Program-made: the position numbers and the translations under genes
The notes under the pieces: model-generated
Told to the model about the DNA's origin: nothing
Database searches by the model: none
Seen by the model: only the letters and a program-made list of their open reading frames with translations
Shown: positions 24,601 to 35,555 of the stretch, piece by piece
Numbering within the stretch: the stretch's first letter is position 1
Layout of the letters: every line of letters begins with the position of its first letter
Assembly: GCA_000827325.1 (NCBI GenBank)
Contig: KN832900.1
Location: forward strand, 88,098 to 152,097
Source: Oidiodendron maius Zn
Lineage: Eukaryota > Ascomycota > Leotiomycetes > Myxotrichaceae
Length of the DNA: 64,000 nucleotides
Direction of reading: 5' to 3'

Positions 24601-25414
24601 CTCCACTATATACACCGCGGAGCTCAGAGGGATAGCACTAGCATTCCAGATAGCACTTGACGTCCATGCAGCAACAAGCACTCCTAGAAAGTGTACTGTG
24701 TTTACAGACAATCAAGCCGCCATTCAGGCGATAGCAAACCCCAAATATCCCTCAGGACAATACATCCTAGTAGAAGCTATACGAACACTTGACAGACTCC
24801 GAGACCAAGGATAGGAGGTGTAGCTCCGATAGATTCCAGCATATATAGGGGTTCCAGGAAACGAAGCCGCTGATCAAGTAGCGAAGGAGGCGGCCAGCAA
24901 TAATCCAGTTGTCCAAGGGAATTCAGAACTAGCGATACTCCAAACTTTAACGGCAACCACGAAATCTACTATCTGCCAGACGATAAGGGATAAATAGGAA
25001 CGATCGTGGGAAAAGGCCAAGTATAGTAGAGAGCTCTTTAACCTCGGGGTCTGGCCCGGGAAAGGAACGCTCTCTATACATATCGGAACATACAGAGCTA
25101 TCAGTTCCGTTATTATACAGATACGAACAGGCAAAATCAGCCTGTGCGCCTATCTCCACTCAATCAACAAAGCCGATACTAACGAATGCCAATATAGACT
25201 CGGACGCCAAACGGTACGTCATATCCTGCTCGAATGCCGGAACTGGATAGAGGAGAGATATAGAATGTGGGCAGGCAAGTCTCTATATATAGACATTAAA
25301 TACATTCTCTATAGCTCGACAATGGCAGTACAAGCAGCCAAGATACTTATCAGGACAGGACTACTAGAGCAATTCAGGGCGGTCCCGTCTACAGTACTTC
25401 AATATATAGTGTAG
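21622..25414 (+). pseudogene. LINE ORF2: endonuclease, reverse transcriptase, RNase H
   Basis: One frame (for example 21872-22312, 22772-23320 and 23810-24355) runs from about 21622 to the stop at 25412, broken by roughly fifteen TAA/TAG codons and no frameshift. The endonuclease has LAIQEP, MLGDFNLYHPLWS (about 22020) and STIDLTF, ending LDHDSDYLPI where the family has His. The reverse transcriptase has KSYRPITLLNTLGKALE (about 23155), PQGSRLSP, and the active-site YIDDAS at 23639-23656. RNase H begins YTNSSG (24488), where the family has D-x-S-G, and ends near GNEAADQVAKEA. The C-terminal end has a reduced CCHC knuckle, [10 protein letters not shown] (about 25210). The protein would nick target DNA and copy the RNA by target-primed reverse transcription. 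Confidence 0.93.
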
Positions 25415-25662
25415 ACGAGTATAAAACTGTAATATAGAAGCAGAGGAGGACCAGGAAAGGTCTAACAAGTACAGAGACACAGAACAGTCATTAGAGCTAT
25501 TCATACAGGTGCAACTGCAGGAGGCAGAAGGGGGAAGCAATTCGAGCAAGGAATGGCTTAATCTCTAGAAGTCAGAAGTGGGCATACCTGTATTTATAGC
25601 TGTATGCTGTATAGCTGCATAGGGCAGCTGGGCCAGCCAATGAAATCAGTTCAGTTCAGTTC

Positions 25663-25677
25663 AATAGGGGGCTGTTT
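25663..25677. repeat. 15-bp direct repeat, right copy, directly after the LINE tail
   Basis: The sequence aatagggggctgttt follows the cagtt tail without a gap and equals 19240-19254. Its position is just what a target-site duplication should show at a LINE 3' end. Confidence 0.7.
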
Positions 25678-25682
25678 TTGGT

Positions 25683-25825
25683 GCCGGGTCCTGGGATGCC
25701 AGCGGGTCCTAGGACACACTTGAGTCCCAGGAAAAGGGTCCTGGGACCCCCTTGGATCCCGTGACGAAGCTCCCAGGACTATATTGTGTCCTAGGATACT
25801 TTTGAGTCCCAGGATCCTACTCCAG
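25683..25825. repeat. GC-rich palindromic minisatellite (gtcctaggac / tcccagga words)
   Basis: The block is built from repeated gggtcctgggac and tcctagga words. A 26-bp unit, tcctaggacacacttgagtc plus ccagga, at 25707-25732 recurs with three changes at about 25790-25815. Many words are near-palindromes, so the block can fold. It is far GC-richer than the surroundings and shows no RIP. A short plus-strand frame (25784-26089) starts inside it; see below. Confidence 0.65.
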
Positions 25826-26089
25826 ATAGCGCTATTCCTTTCTCGGGGGGATTTCGTGCCTTATACTTCCTTCTTTCTCTCTGTCTCTATCCCAAAACAT
25901 AGTGCTAGACAAAGCTACTCTACTATTTCTGTATCCCTATTACGTCAATACTCTTGTCTCTTTTCTATAGTAGCAGACTACTCGATGAATAATAGTAGGT
26001 ACCTCGAGATCACGGGACTAGTGGTGGCTTGCTATCAGTTGGCCGATATGGTTCAGTCTTATGGTAGAAGCTTAGGAGATATTTTATAA
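25784..26089 (+). CDS. Short open frame, doubtful gene
   Basis: About 100 codons are open. The first third merely translates the palindromic repeat. The last part, from the ATG at 25984, reads MNNSRYLEITGLVVACYQLA, faintly like the amphipathic N-terminal helix of fungal HeLo/SesA-type proteins, and it stops soon after. I would not annotate it without transcript support. Confidence 0.2.
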   Translation: MCPRILLSPRILLQIALFLSRGDFVPYTSFFLSVSIPKHSARQSYSTISVSLLRQYSCLFSIVADYSMNNSRYLEITGLVVACYQLADMVQSYGRSLGDIL

Positions 26090-26990
26090 TCCTATCCGAC
26101 TCCTTCTGCTTGATAATCAATCAGCCTAGTGTGGTCACAAGATTTAGATTTCAGCTAATAGCTTTGAATTCAGCGTCTTACTATATAGTAACCAATATTA
26201 CCTTTATTAGCACCAAAAAATCGAGCTTGGTCAGTGGATAGCGGCAGGAAAGTAGCAAATTGTATAAATTTCAAGGCAGACTGTCTATATAGTTGGATGC
26301 AGGAGGCTTAAGCGGTATGTATAGCAACAAGTATATAGTATCTTTCAGCTATTCTCCTCTATCTATAGCCTTGAAACTGTATATATAGGCTCTAGCTGTT
26401 GAGTATTTTCACCCAGAACTATAAGAGTAGTCCTTAACTATCGCTCCCTTTTATAGTATAATAGCAAGCTATTAAAGCAAGCTTTCCAGGGTATATCGAT
26501 AGCAGAGTAGAGAAATCAGAGATAGGCTATATAGAATAGCAGCTAGCAGTGGCATTTTGCAGCTGACTGTATCTCAATAGCCTTATAATCCTATAGAGTA
26601 AACCACACCAGACTAACTTCCAGCTGCACAGTCAAGCCAACTACTTTGCTGCCTAACCTAGGAGAAGGGGACAACCAGGTTATATATAGCCTAAACGAAC
26701 CTTCAAAGGCTTATATATGTACCTAGCCAGTTATATAATAGAGATTTTTGCAAGGGGGCTAGCGGTATACTAGGGTATATCTTACCTACCTAGTTTATAC
26801 AGATGGCTAAAGATAGGCAATTGCTACAGTAGAGAGGTGGCGGCAAGGAGTCCTCGGGACCAAGGCATGGATGTATAAGAAGGAAGCCTTCTCCCTATCT
26901 GGTCGAGGATTCCTTTATCTCCCGCTAAGCCCTATCAAACATCACTTACTGGAAAAGATAGACGAACTAATCTAAGACAACTGCTACTGC
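26090..26990. other. Decayed stretch without recognised gene
   Basis: There is no long frame. A phrase near 26230-26270 (ggtcagtggatagcggcaggaaagtagc) resembles one near 33690-33720, which suggests a shared upstream sequence of related genes or a decayed repeat. Nothing else is visible. Confidence 0.4.
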
Positions 26991-26992
26991 TT

Positions 26993-27868
26993 ATGAATCT
27001 ACACTCTAGACCTACAACTATAACTTGGTTGGATGAGCGGGTGGCTGAGTTACACTAAGCAGAAGGGGAAATACTACAATTATATCAGAGTATACTATAG
27101 ACAGATCAGACATTAGCATCCCTATAACGTGAACTCAACAACCTCCCTTATACTTCTACTAACAAGCCTATACTCTATCGTTAACAGCTCTATATAGAGA
27201 TTTCGGAAGCTATATATTCGAGATTAAACTTAAGCGGTAGGCTTTATCATGCTGAAAGGGCTATATATATATATATACTCCTATGCAAGTGTATATATGG
27301 ACTAACTGTATATAGCTTGCCAGAACTAGTAAACCGAAAGAATTATATAGACCCTTATACCTTTCCCCCGGAGATTCGAGAAATGATACTAAGTCTCGTG
27401 CTTGTCAAAGACAATCCAATAAAGCTAGACGATTGCTTGTACCCAAAAAATTTAGGACTCCTTTAAACATGTAAACAAATGCAAAGGGAGGGCCACGCTA
27501 TATATTATAGGGATAACACTTTCGAGGCTATACTGGAATACTATAGCAGATTAAGATGGGATTTTAACCTCAGCCCTTGGCCTAAAGAACTACAAATACA
27601 AGCCCTATAGAAATTGATAATTTATACAGGTATAAAGACTGATATACCAGGCCTTATATTACTCGTCAAGGGATGTATAAGTCTTGAAAGGCTAGTTATT
27701 ATTATAGAAGATGCTCCAGAGGATTATAAGGAGTATTGGGCAAGGGAGGTCATATCTCTATAGTATAAACGACCTTCTAAGCTTGATCTAATCAGCATGG
27801 AAATTCCATCTGCCCAAGCAGATCTAGAGGCCGAATCAATCTACAAGATTTTATTAGATATATTATAA
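26993..27868 (+). pseudogene. F-box/2EXR-like fungal hypothetical protein, RIP-broken
   Basis: From the ATG at 26993 a frame of about 290 codons reads through to a TAA at 27868 with several RIP-type stops. The first ~100 residues form a charged helical region (WLDERVAELH, then ILQLYQSILQTDQTLASLQ). The second part has FPPEIREMILSLVLV (about 27370) and LGLLQTCKQMQREGHAIYY (about 27450). That is the pattern of the fungal F-box/2EXR-type domain, in which an LPPEIR motif is followed by L-L-x-x-C-K-x-x-x-x-E. Such proteins are very common in lineage-specific gene sets, and some act as substrate receptors of ubiquitin ligases. The role here is unknown. Confidence 0.6.
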
Positions 27869-27869
27869 A

Positions 27870-28560
27870 GCAGTAATTACAGAGACACTGGCTCTATAGT
27901 TGGAAACTAGATTGAGTATATCAAACTTATTTGAATCTCCTAGAAGCAGTGTATAGGGTAAACTCACTAACAAAGTAATCGATTCTCAGCTGATTAGAAT
28001 ATAGGAGCAATATCTTAGACTAGGGCTATAGGACAATGGTGTATAGTCTAATTTCTTATGAAGTATAGGATGAACCTCTCCCCTCTTGCTATACTAGTTC
28101 CTAGTAATCATCTTTTATTTTAGTCTTCTCTGTAAACTAGCCGTAATACTAACTCTAAAGTAAGCAAAGATAAGGAGGGCTAGAAAGAGAAAGAGGAGGT
28201 AAGGGTTGTTTGTTGTTTGGGAGTGTATACGAAAGCCGAAAGCCAATATTTCGTAAATATTAGAAATAGGTATCTAGAAACAAGTCTGAAATATGCTTGA
28301 AGCCGTTTGAATAGCTTATTCTATATAATATACACTATACAGTATCTCTACTTTTTACAATCAGGTTTACTTTAATATTCAGCATCTGTAGGTAGTACAA
28401 CACAACAGGAAGAATTGGTCTTGTCAGGAGCTGAAATAGACTAGACAGCCTTTTCTAACAAAGTAAAACCAGGGGTATATACCAAGAGCCAAGCGCTCCA
28501 TTCTATATTATAACTCTAGACTTGTAACAGCTGTTTCAGACTATACTGCTCCTTAACTCT
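27870..28560. other. Decayed intergenic stretch
   Basis: No extended frame or motif. It separates two plus-strand gene remnants and contains only A/T-rich RIP-type sequence. Confidence 0.5.
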
Positions 28561-28564
28561 ACCA

Positions 28565-29700
28565 ATGTCTAAGCCAGTACCTGTTAGGGCTGCTGGTATA
28601 TTTTACCGCTATAGAGAAAGAGAATGTATTAAAGACAAGAGTACCTAAACTATTGATACAAAAGGAGAATTAGAATCCCTTATATATAACAACCCTGACG
28701 TTGATTGGAATACCCCTGATATAGATGAAGACATTGGTATATTTCTATTTAGCCTAACTATATTTGAAAATTGTACAGACGATAATCTAGCTGTAATTAT
28801 CCTGCTATATAAGGCTGATATACTCGGTATAGAATACAATCTGTATCCTACCTATAATAATCCCGTGAAGAAGTTCAGGAAAACAACGTTAATAATAATC
28901 GCTAAAGAACCTGGTCCGGAGATAGGGGATAAAGGAGGAAGCAGATCTGACTGTATCAAGTCTAGTGCTATAGACCTATCGTTTACGGATTTGCTCTGAA
29001 ACTTCCAGAAACAAAAATTAATAGAACTAAAAGTTTACTTGAATATGATCCAGGAACTAGGGTAGGATATATTCTGGATAAAAGCTGAATACCGCTCAAT
29101 TCCCGCTGATATCTTTGCCTCTATTCTATAGATAGCTGAGGTACTTAGAATGTTTGGTATACTATCTTAGTTAACCTCTACTAACTTACTATCTGTCTAA
29201 CTGTCTCTGATATCCCTTAAGCTTACCCTTCAGTATACCAGAGACATATAAACTACTCAGGTAGTAGTATAGATTTGGTATCAGATATAGAATATTATTA
29301 ATAGAGCAGGAATTACTAAAGTAGAATTTTATACTACAGTAGCAAGGTTTATAGCAATTCTAGATAGTGTCGAGAACAGCAAGTCTCTTTTTCAAGTAGT
29401 ATACTGGTTTGGCTATTGCAGAGAGTATAAAGCTCTTCTGATATCTGTTATACCAATATATATTTAACCTTAAGAAAACGTTTATTTGTACTGCCTAAGT
29501 ATACAGGAACTAGAATACAAATGTAATTCTACTGGTATCTACTGAAGTTGACTATCCTTAGTTGTAGCCTCGCTCTCCAACTTGTTGAATCTATAATTAT
29601 ATTTGAGACGTCTTATAAGTCTTGACTGCTTGGACGACTCTTGCCTTCTCTGTATTGCAGTCCAGCTCCCTCTATGCTTATGAATATTGTACTAGTGAGG
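28565..29700 (+). pseudogene. Unknown gene, RIP-broken
   Basis: A frame from the ATG at 28565 (MSKPVPVRAAGIFYRYRERE) continues for about 380 codons with only TAG/TGA/TAA interruptions. An acidic part follows (NNPDVDWNTPDIDEDIG), then helical segments (LTDLLQ-like, KLIELKVYLNMIQELGQD, VARFIAILDSVENSKSLF). No family is recognised and no intron is obvious. Its length, composition and stop spectrum support a real former gene. It ends shortly before the second LTR fossil. Confidence 0.5.
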
Positions 29701-29892
29701 GCACGATTCGGTTTCTTGCTGGGCCTACCTTCATGCCCTGAGTTTCTGCCTTCGCTTGCAAGTAATACTGTATAGCAACACTCTGAGCAAAACAAGGGGT
29801 TGTACTACACGACACAGCAATTGTAGACAGTGCAAGCAGCAGTTGCTCAAATCTGAACTAGATAATATACTATAGAAGTACTGTACCTGAAG

Positions 29893-30578
29893 TGTTATAG
29901 CAAACTTGCTTCTAGATCCTTATTGCTCTTAGAGGGAATACTATCGCTTACTATAGCCTTATAGTCGAATCCTTGGCTTTTGGTTGTATACCCTGCCTAG
30001 TTGTACTGCAGCTAATAGTTATTACAGGGCAGAGCCAATTCTAGCACTCCTATATAGGGCTGGATTACAGGTGCAATAAAGCTCGAAATCGGCTTCAGTT
30101 CCAAACACTCTAATATTTAAAATTCAGGGTAATGCTAGCTATACTAAAGTTCGAAATCAGTATACAAGCAAGGGAATGCTGTACAGGTCAAATAAGTGAA
30201 ATCATTCTATTATTTTATCTTAAGTAGAGGTTCAGGTTAATGTACAGGTTGTAGTTGGATATCAAGGTAAAACTTAGTTATATTGACTATAGGTTTTCGG
30301 CATTCAGCTATACTGAAAGCTATAGGGTAAAATGAGTGATATAGAGACAACTAATTAAGTACAGCTGTACTGGAGTAAAGGCTCCTTTATATAGGCCTAT
30401 TCAACCTCTCATTGACTTATATAAATCCTCTGAATCCTAGATCCTAAAGGATATCCTGAATCCTAAGGGATATATTATACAAGCTTGAGGCCCTGATTAA
30501 TATTTCTACCAAGAGATTAAAATATAGAGACGATAGCCCGCTATATTGAAGTAGTTTCATGCTGCTGCCCCTGTTACA
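29893..30578 (-). mobile_element. LTR-type fossil, copy B (probable solo LTR, longer copy)
   Basis: On the minus strand it begins TGTAACAGGGGCAGCAG and ends TTGCTATAACA, the usual TG...CA ends. A purine tract AAGAGGGG lies just outside its start. It aligns with 14985-15365 but keeps about 300 bp missing there. No coding internal region or clear target-site repeat is seen, so it is best described as an old solo LTR or LTR fragment. Confidence 0.55.
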
Positions 30579-31000
30579 TCCCCTCTTGCTGTATAAGCCT
30601 AACCTTGCCTTCCTACTCCTTTAACCTCTCTATAAACCAATTATAGATATATTCTATCCTAACTTATATACACTTCAGTTCAATTTGTAGGGAATTAAAG
30701 AGCATTATCTGCTTATTATCTGAAGGGTATGGATTTCTGTTAAACTTCATTTCAAGAAACTTTTCAATATATTCCTATTCAATTTCTTCACTATATTGTT
30801 TTTGTATTTTCTGCTGGCTCTCCTCTATATTATATATAACACTAGTGCGTCTCTCTAGTGTGGATTCTTTGTGGGAGCTTATTATTCCGTCGATATAAGG
30901 TCCTAGAGTCTCTTCAGTAAAGGGTTGCTTGATTGGATGGTTGCTGCCTTCTTGTGGATATTCCTTAGGCTCCTAGATATTCATAAGCTTGTTGGAATAT
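30579..31000. other. Decayed stretch
   Basis: Pyrimidine-rich, with no convincing frame on either strand. It may hold the 3' flank of the minus-strand gene at 31.4-32.5 kb. Confidence 0.4.
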
Positions 31001-31285
31001 CTTTTTTATATCGTGCGAATTTGTTACCGAGGCCCCTGCCAAAACTAGTGTATCTTTTTTGTACCGTGTAATTTGGCTGTTAGGGTCCCTACCAAAACCA
31101 ACAATCTTTTTTGTATTATGCAAATTTGTTGTTAGGGTTTCCTGCTAAAACCGATACTCTTTTTTATATCATACAAATTTGTTATTGGGGTTCCCTCCAA
31201 AACTGGCGTGTCTTTTTATAGTGTATGATTTTGTTATCAGGATCTCCTAAACTAGCATGTCTTTTTTATAGAGTACGATTTCCTA
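31001..31285. repeat. Minisatellite, about 53-bp unit, five and a half copies
   Basis: Units begin with ctttttt at 31001, 31054, 31106, 31159, 31212 and 31261. Each then carries an 'aatttgtt...aggg(t)ccct(a)ccaaaac' core. Spacing is 49-53 bp and the copies have diverged, mostly by transitions. It lies just 3' of a minus-strand gene remnant. Confidence 0.85.
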
Positions 31286-31399
31286 TTGTTATAGTACTGT
31301 ACCTGCTAGCCTATCACTCCCCTCTTTTTCCAATCCTGCTAGAGTTAGCGCTTTTATGTTAGCAGTTATAGCACTACTGCTGAATACTGTACTGTATAG

Positions 31400-32560
31400 T
31401 ATATTTTGATCAAAGAATTAAAAGAAGGGTTTAAGACCAAGCTTAAAAACGATTTCATAGTATATAAACTGTTTGAAGAGACAGCAGCTTGATATACCTA
31501 CCTTAAGAATAAAGTCAAAGTACTTATTATTTTTCTTGTTATAGTAGATAGATATTGCTTATTGCAGCTATAGTAGAAGGTGTTTACCCTAACACTAATG
31601 AACTTTTCATCTGGATTATTAGTACCAGGGACCCAAAACCCTTAAATATTTATTGCTGAAACGATACTGACATTCTCAACTTTCCAAATGTTGTTTAGTA
31701 CCCTATAAACATTCTTGCTAGCATCTTTCCAACCTTCTCTACTGGTTGTCTTATCAAACACTGACTGTAAGACGATAATAAACTGGTGTCCAGCCTATTT
31801 GCCTTCTATATCTATATAATCAGATTCTATTGAAGTGGAGGGATCCTAGGACCAGCAAATGCTAGTCATTGCTGTATCCCTAAAGCCCGGTATTACAGTA
31901 TTATAATGTTTCTTTAGCTCTTTTCCCTAGAGTACTTTACTAACTATATATTCCTAGCTGGTCAAGTTGAGTAAGATATACTGTTGGTTCGATAGGAAGA
32001 ACTCTTCAAAAAGCCTGGAGTATTCCTCTTGAAAAAATGGCGCCTTGCTTGGACAGTAGGATTCAAAATTCTCGAGAAGGACTCCAGCCAAATCTGTTAA
32101 TGATAGCGTTTCTTTATATTGTTCATTATAAAGAGTATCTAACGAGGCTTGATATCCTGGTGGTAGCTTGTTAGAGTAATCTCTAATACAGACAATCTTT
32201 TGGTCAGCCTAAGTCCCAAGAAGGTGGTCGAATAACAGTTATATAAGGCCTGGAATACTCTCTTCATTAAAGTAGTCTCCTAAAGATATACCGGTTTTTT
32301 GGGGCTGTGCTTGGTTGTAGATTTCATTAAGTATCGTTATAAGGTTCTCTTTGGTTGTTATAGTATATTTGTCTCTTTTAGTTAGTATATTAGCCCAAAT
32401 TTCGCTTAGAAAAGCCTTCAATTTCTGCTCTATAGCAATGTCCTTCACGATAAATCTAGACTGTCTGTATAAAAGCCCTCTTCTGTATTATAGTTAGTAC
32501 AGTAATAGCTCCTTATCTTATAGGTTATATATACTATCTATCTTGCGGTATCATTAATCG
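31400..32560 (-). pseudogene. Unknown gene, RIP-broken
   Basis: A minus-strand frame reads for about 350 codons. The cleanest part is 32448-32239 (IEQKLKAFLSEIWANILTKR, then ISLGDYFNEESIPGL), followed by DYSNKLPPGYQASLDTLYNE, FFLSNQQYILLNLTSQEYI and FIIVLQSVFDKTTSREGWK. Stops are RIP-type. An upstream segment (about 32800-32480, LEETRQDTTSWIYRSLF) may be an earlier exon. The texture is that of a globular helical protein. No family recognised. Confidence 0.5.
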
Positions 32561-32799
32561 CTGTTGTAAATAACGACCGGTATATCCAGCTGGTAGTATC
32601 TTGCCTAGTTTCCTCTAAAGTAACGTGCTTAATTGCTCTTTCTGCTCTAGAGAGACAACCTGCCAGTATTGTCCTATTTTTAAAGGCGAAATGAGTTGGG
32701 GGGGTAGAATAGTCTATATTAAATAGAAAATTGGAAGATACCGAGACTGAGGAAGGAGTCAGGAGTTTAGCAGTTGGCCGGTAGTAATATGTTGTTAGA

Positions 32800-33900
32800 C
32801 GAGAGTAAAGAACGAGGAAGGTGGACTCTTAAGGGAAAGCCCCCTTTTATACTCCAACAAGACTATATTAAGCCCTCTTTAGCTCCAGCTCCAAACCTTA
32901 TGATCTTTGTACCTCTCTAGTGCTGAAAGGCCGTGTACTACTACCTTGTTGACTGAAAGCAGAAATAGCTGGATAGGACAGGAAGAGAAGGGCTTCCTTG
33001 CTTAAGGAATTATAACGCTTTATTGTTATAGCGGCTGCCTGACTTGCCTCTATGGCCGCTTCAGAATAGACATCGACTGTCGATATACCCCCACTTAGCC
33101 CAGAGTGCCTGGACTCTGCTACAAAAGAGGCATATGCCTCGCGGTTTCAGCCAAGTATAGTAAATCAAGGAAATTAGCAGTTTAGAGTCTAGTAGTAATA
33201 AGGAAGCCACTAGATATATGTATACAACCAGCTCCTTAGCTGCAAGGATAGTATCGACCTTGTCAATGTCTCTAACAGCTCCTGTCTATTCTCTAGATTG
33301 AGTCGATAGCGCAAAAGGCCTTACCCCTTTCAGTATTATATATAGCTAGCCTTGCTGTATAGCTATTCTATCTTTCTCCTATACTATAATATTTATTGAA
33401 TTACTCTATAGGGGACGCTTGATAACCTGTCCCTTGCTTATATATACAAATCTTTCGAAAAGAAAACAGATATCCTTGATTCGGTCAGATATATGATTTG
33501 CTACTGTAGGAGGGTTGAAATCCTTGTCTGGCTGAAGGAGAGACATTGCTTAGGGTGATAGCTCGGTTATGACCCTTCTATTTCGAGAGGTTATAAGACT
33601 AGAGAGTCAGCCTGGACTGCAGATATAACCTTATAGTCTACAAATACAAGCTGCCTCTCAATGCTTACCGGGATAACGAGCACAATAAGTGGTCAATGGT
33701 AGGAAAGTAGCGAATAGTATAGCCCCTTAATGTTGGCTAGTAGCTTGGTAGGTTAAAGCGGCAAGGATTGAGCTGGGAAGTGGACTATATATAGGCCTGA
33801 TCCTTCTCTAGCTTAGTCCAGCACCTCGCCTTCTATCCTATTTGCAGTAAAGACAGCCAGTTATATATAGATCTAGATTCCCTTCTACTGCAATTGAAAA
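32800..33900. other. Decayed stretch with weak minus-strand coding traces
   Basis: Some protein-like words appear on the minus strand near 33250-33450, but no frame can be followed. A phrase near 33690-33720 resembles one near 26230. Otherwise nothing is visible. Confidence 0.35.
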
Positions 33901-33904
33901 TAAG

Positions 33905-35060
33905 TTCAAGTTATTACAACCCTACAAAGTATTGTTCCTTGCCTGAGTCGGTATTGTATAAGAGGCCGAGGGACTCTATAGAAAACAACATCATTACTTC
34001 TGTATAAGAAAGATTACTTTATCTTACTGAATTTAGGCTTAAGAGTGCTAAGAGGGAGATACAGATACAGGAAGAAACAATAGGAGAGTTAAATACTCTT
34101 GTTAAGCTTTATATAAAGGAAAATATAATATTACAATACTAGATTTCGATACTAGCTGCAACTAGGTCCAATAGCAGCCTTCTAGAGAGGTATATCTCTC
34201 TTGAAAAGAAGCATAATACCTATATTGCTAACACTCTATTTAAAGGGTTTACTAGAATATCTCGAGAGTGGTTCTTATCTACTAAAATCAATAATTGGTG
34301 GAGCGATATATATTACGGAATTTAATAGGCAGGATTAGCGATTAAAGATATTAGGACCTAGAGATTAAAGCTATCTTGCGAAAATAAAGAGCTCTAAAGG
34401 CTGATTAGCAAGTATCTGGAGCGAGATCTTGACCAGGACAAGATAGGAGAAGCGTCCTCCTGACTCTTAAAACTTAGGCCTACATCCATGCTTCAGGCTT
34501 TGAATACTGCTTCTGTTATATACTGGGTTTTAGAGACAGATCTCCCTGAATTTGGAGGACAGTCAGAACTTCTTGCAAGCTACCAAGACTATATCGCTAC
34601 AGAAGGTAAGTCTCCTGAACCCTAATAGAGTACTACTATTTATTAATGTTTTTAGTTGGAAATATTGCCTTAAGGAACCTTGATCTTGTAGCCTAACGTT
34701 GCTTTATTTGGACTAAAGCATTTCAAGAGCAAATTCCAGATACTGTAAAGAAGCTCTTTATAAGGCTATCTAATATTCTAGCTCCACTCTTTGCAGAACA
34801 TTCAAGACAAGAAGAGAAGGATTAGGACTAGTTTATAATATAGGGAGATAATAATTCTTTGTAGGAAGATAGATGCAGGTATAGTATCAAGATGTTTATA
34901 GCTGCCTTGAAGATAAAAGCGGATTTACAGCTAAATATTAAGGACTATAAGCCTATAATTTATCCACTAGGAACGTTGTTTGATAAAAACACTATAAGGT
35001 TGGATTGGGCTGATAGTATATAAGGCAGTATACCTTAGGGTTACAAAATTGCCCTCTGTA
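33905..35060 (+). pseudogene. Two-exon gene of an unnamed fungal accessory family, RIP-broken
   Basis: Exon 1 (about 33905-34605) reads as a helical, Gln/Lys-rich protein ending FGGQSELLASYQDYIATE. A 50-bp intron at 34606-34655 (GTAAGT...TTTTTAG) keeps phase into exon 2, which reads GNIALRNLDLVAQRCFIW, LFIRLSNILAPLFAEH, then EDRCRYSIKMFIAALKIKAD and YKPIIYPLGTLFD. It fades after about 35060. All interruptions are RIP-type stops. The pattern agrees with uncharacterised proteins I associate with accessory regions of Eurotiomycetes and related fungi. No function is known to me. Confidence 0.6.
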
Positions 35061-35555
35061 TAGAATCCGTTATTTTCATATACTAGCGAGAGGCTATCAA
35101 TAATAGCTATCTAATATCAGATATACTTATTCCGAATAACTTTTGTAGTAAGAGAGGCAAGAGGTTGTCTAGGCCTATAGTAAAAGCTTGTATAGTTATT
35201 TGAAGATCCCGAGTTAATGATATTAGAGTAGAGTCTTGTTTACAAGTACTTTAGATTAATATTTAGTGATATTTTGCAGATGATATTGTATTGAATATAT
35301 ATATTGTTGTATAGTAGGCTACAACAATGCAGGTTTGGAGGTTGATAGACTATAGCGTATATAAGGGAATATATTACAGCTCTATTTAATTTATACTTCT
35401 GTTTTATCCAGGGCTATTTTATAATCTAGAACAGCTAGTCTCTATCGTTACTGTTACTAAGGTAGGGAGTTGATATAGTATATATTAGCGACTAGCAACC
35501 TTGTATCTGTAATGCTAAGCGGATCTATAGAACAAGCTTAGATGATGAAACGGCC
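35061..35555. other. Decayed stretch
   Basis: No frame or motif. It separates the plus-strand two-exon gene from the 3' end of the minus-strand kinase-like gene. Confidence 0.45.

Larger units (their letters stand above)
19655..25662 (+). mobile_element. Tad1-clade LINE, near full length, moderately RIP-damaged
   Basis: The element has a gag-like ORF1 with zinc knuckles, then ORF2 with an AP-endonuclease, reverse transcriptase, RNase H and a terminal CCHC-like knuckle. That order is typical of the Tad1 clade in filamentous fungi. The 3' end is a short tail with repeated cagtt units (atcagttcagttcagttc). The 5' end is not defined by a visible junction. It must lie between the DUF3723 first exon (about 19600-19650) and the ORF1 start (about 19664), so there may be little 5' UTR left. 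Premature stops are of RIP type and I saw no frameshift in ORF2. A more decayed 3' stub of the same kind lies at 49547-49862. Confidence 0.95.

Noticed and set aside
22518-25549. Minus-strand frames of 60-86 codons inside the LINE
   Set aside because: Shadows of ORF2; no independent motif.
25784-26089. A HeLo/SesA-type gene
   Set aside because: Only a faint likeness over about 30 residues, and the first third of the frame is translated repeat; kept as a doubtful frame only.
29613-29795. Minus-strand frame of 60 codons
   Set aside because: Too short and overlapping the tail of a plus-strand remnant; no motif.
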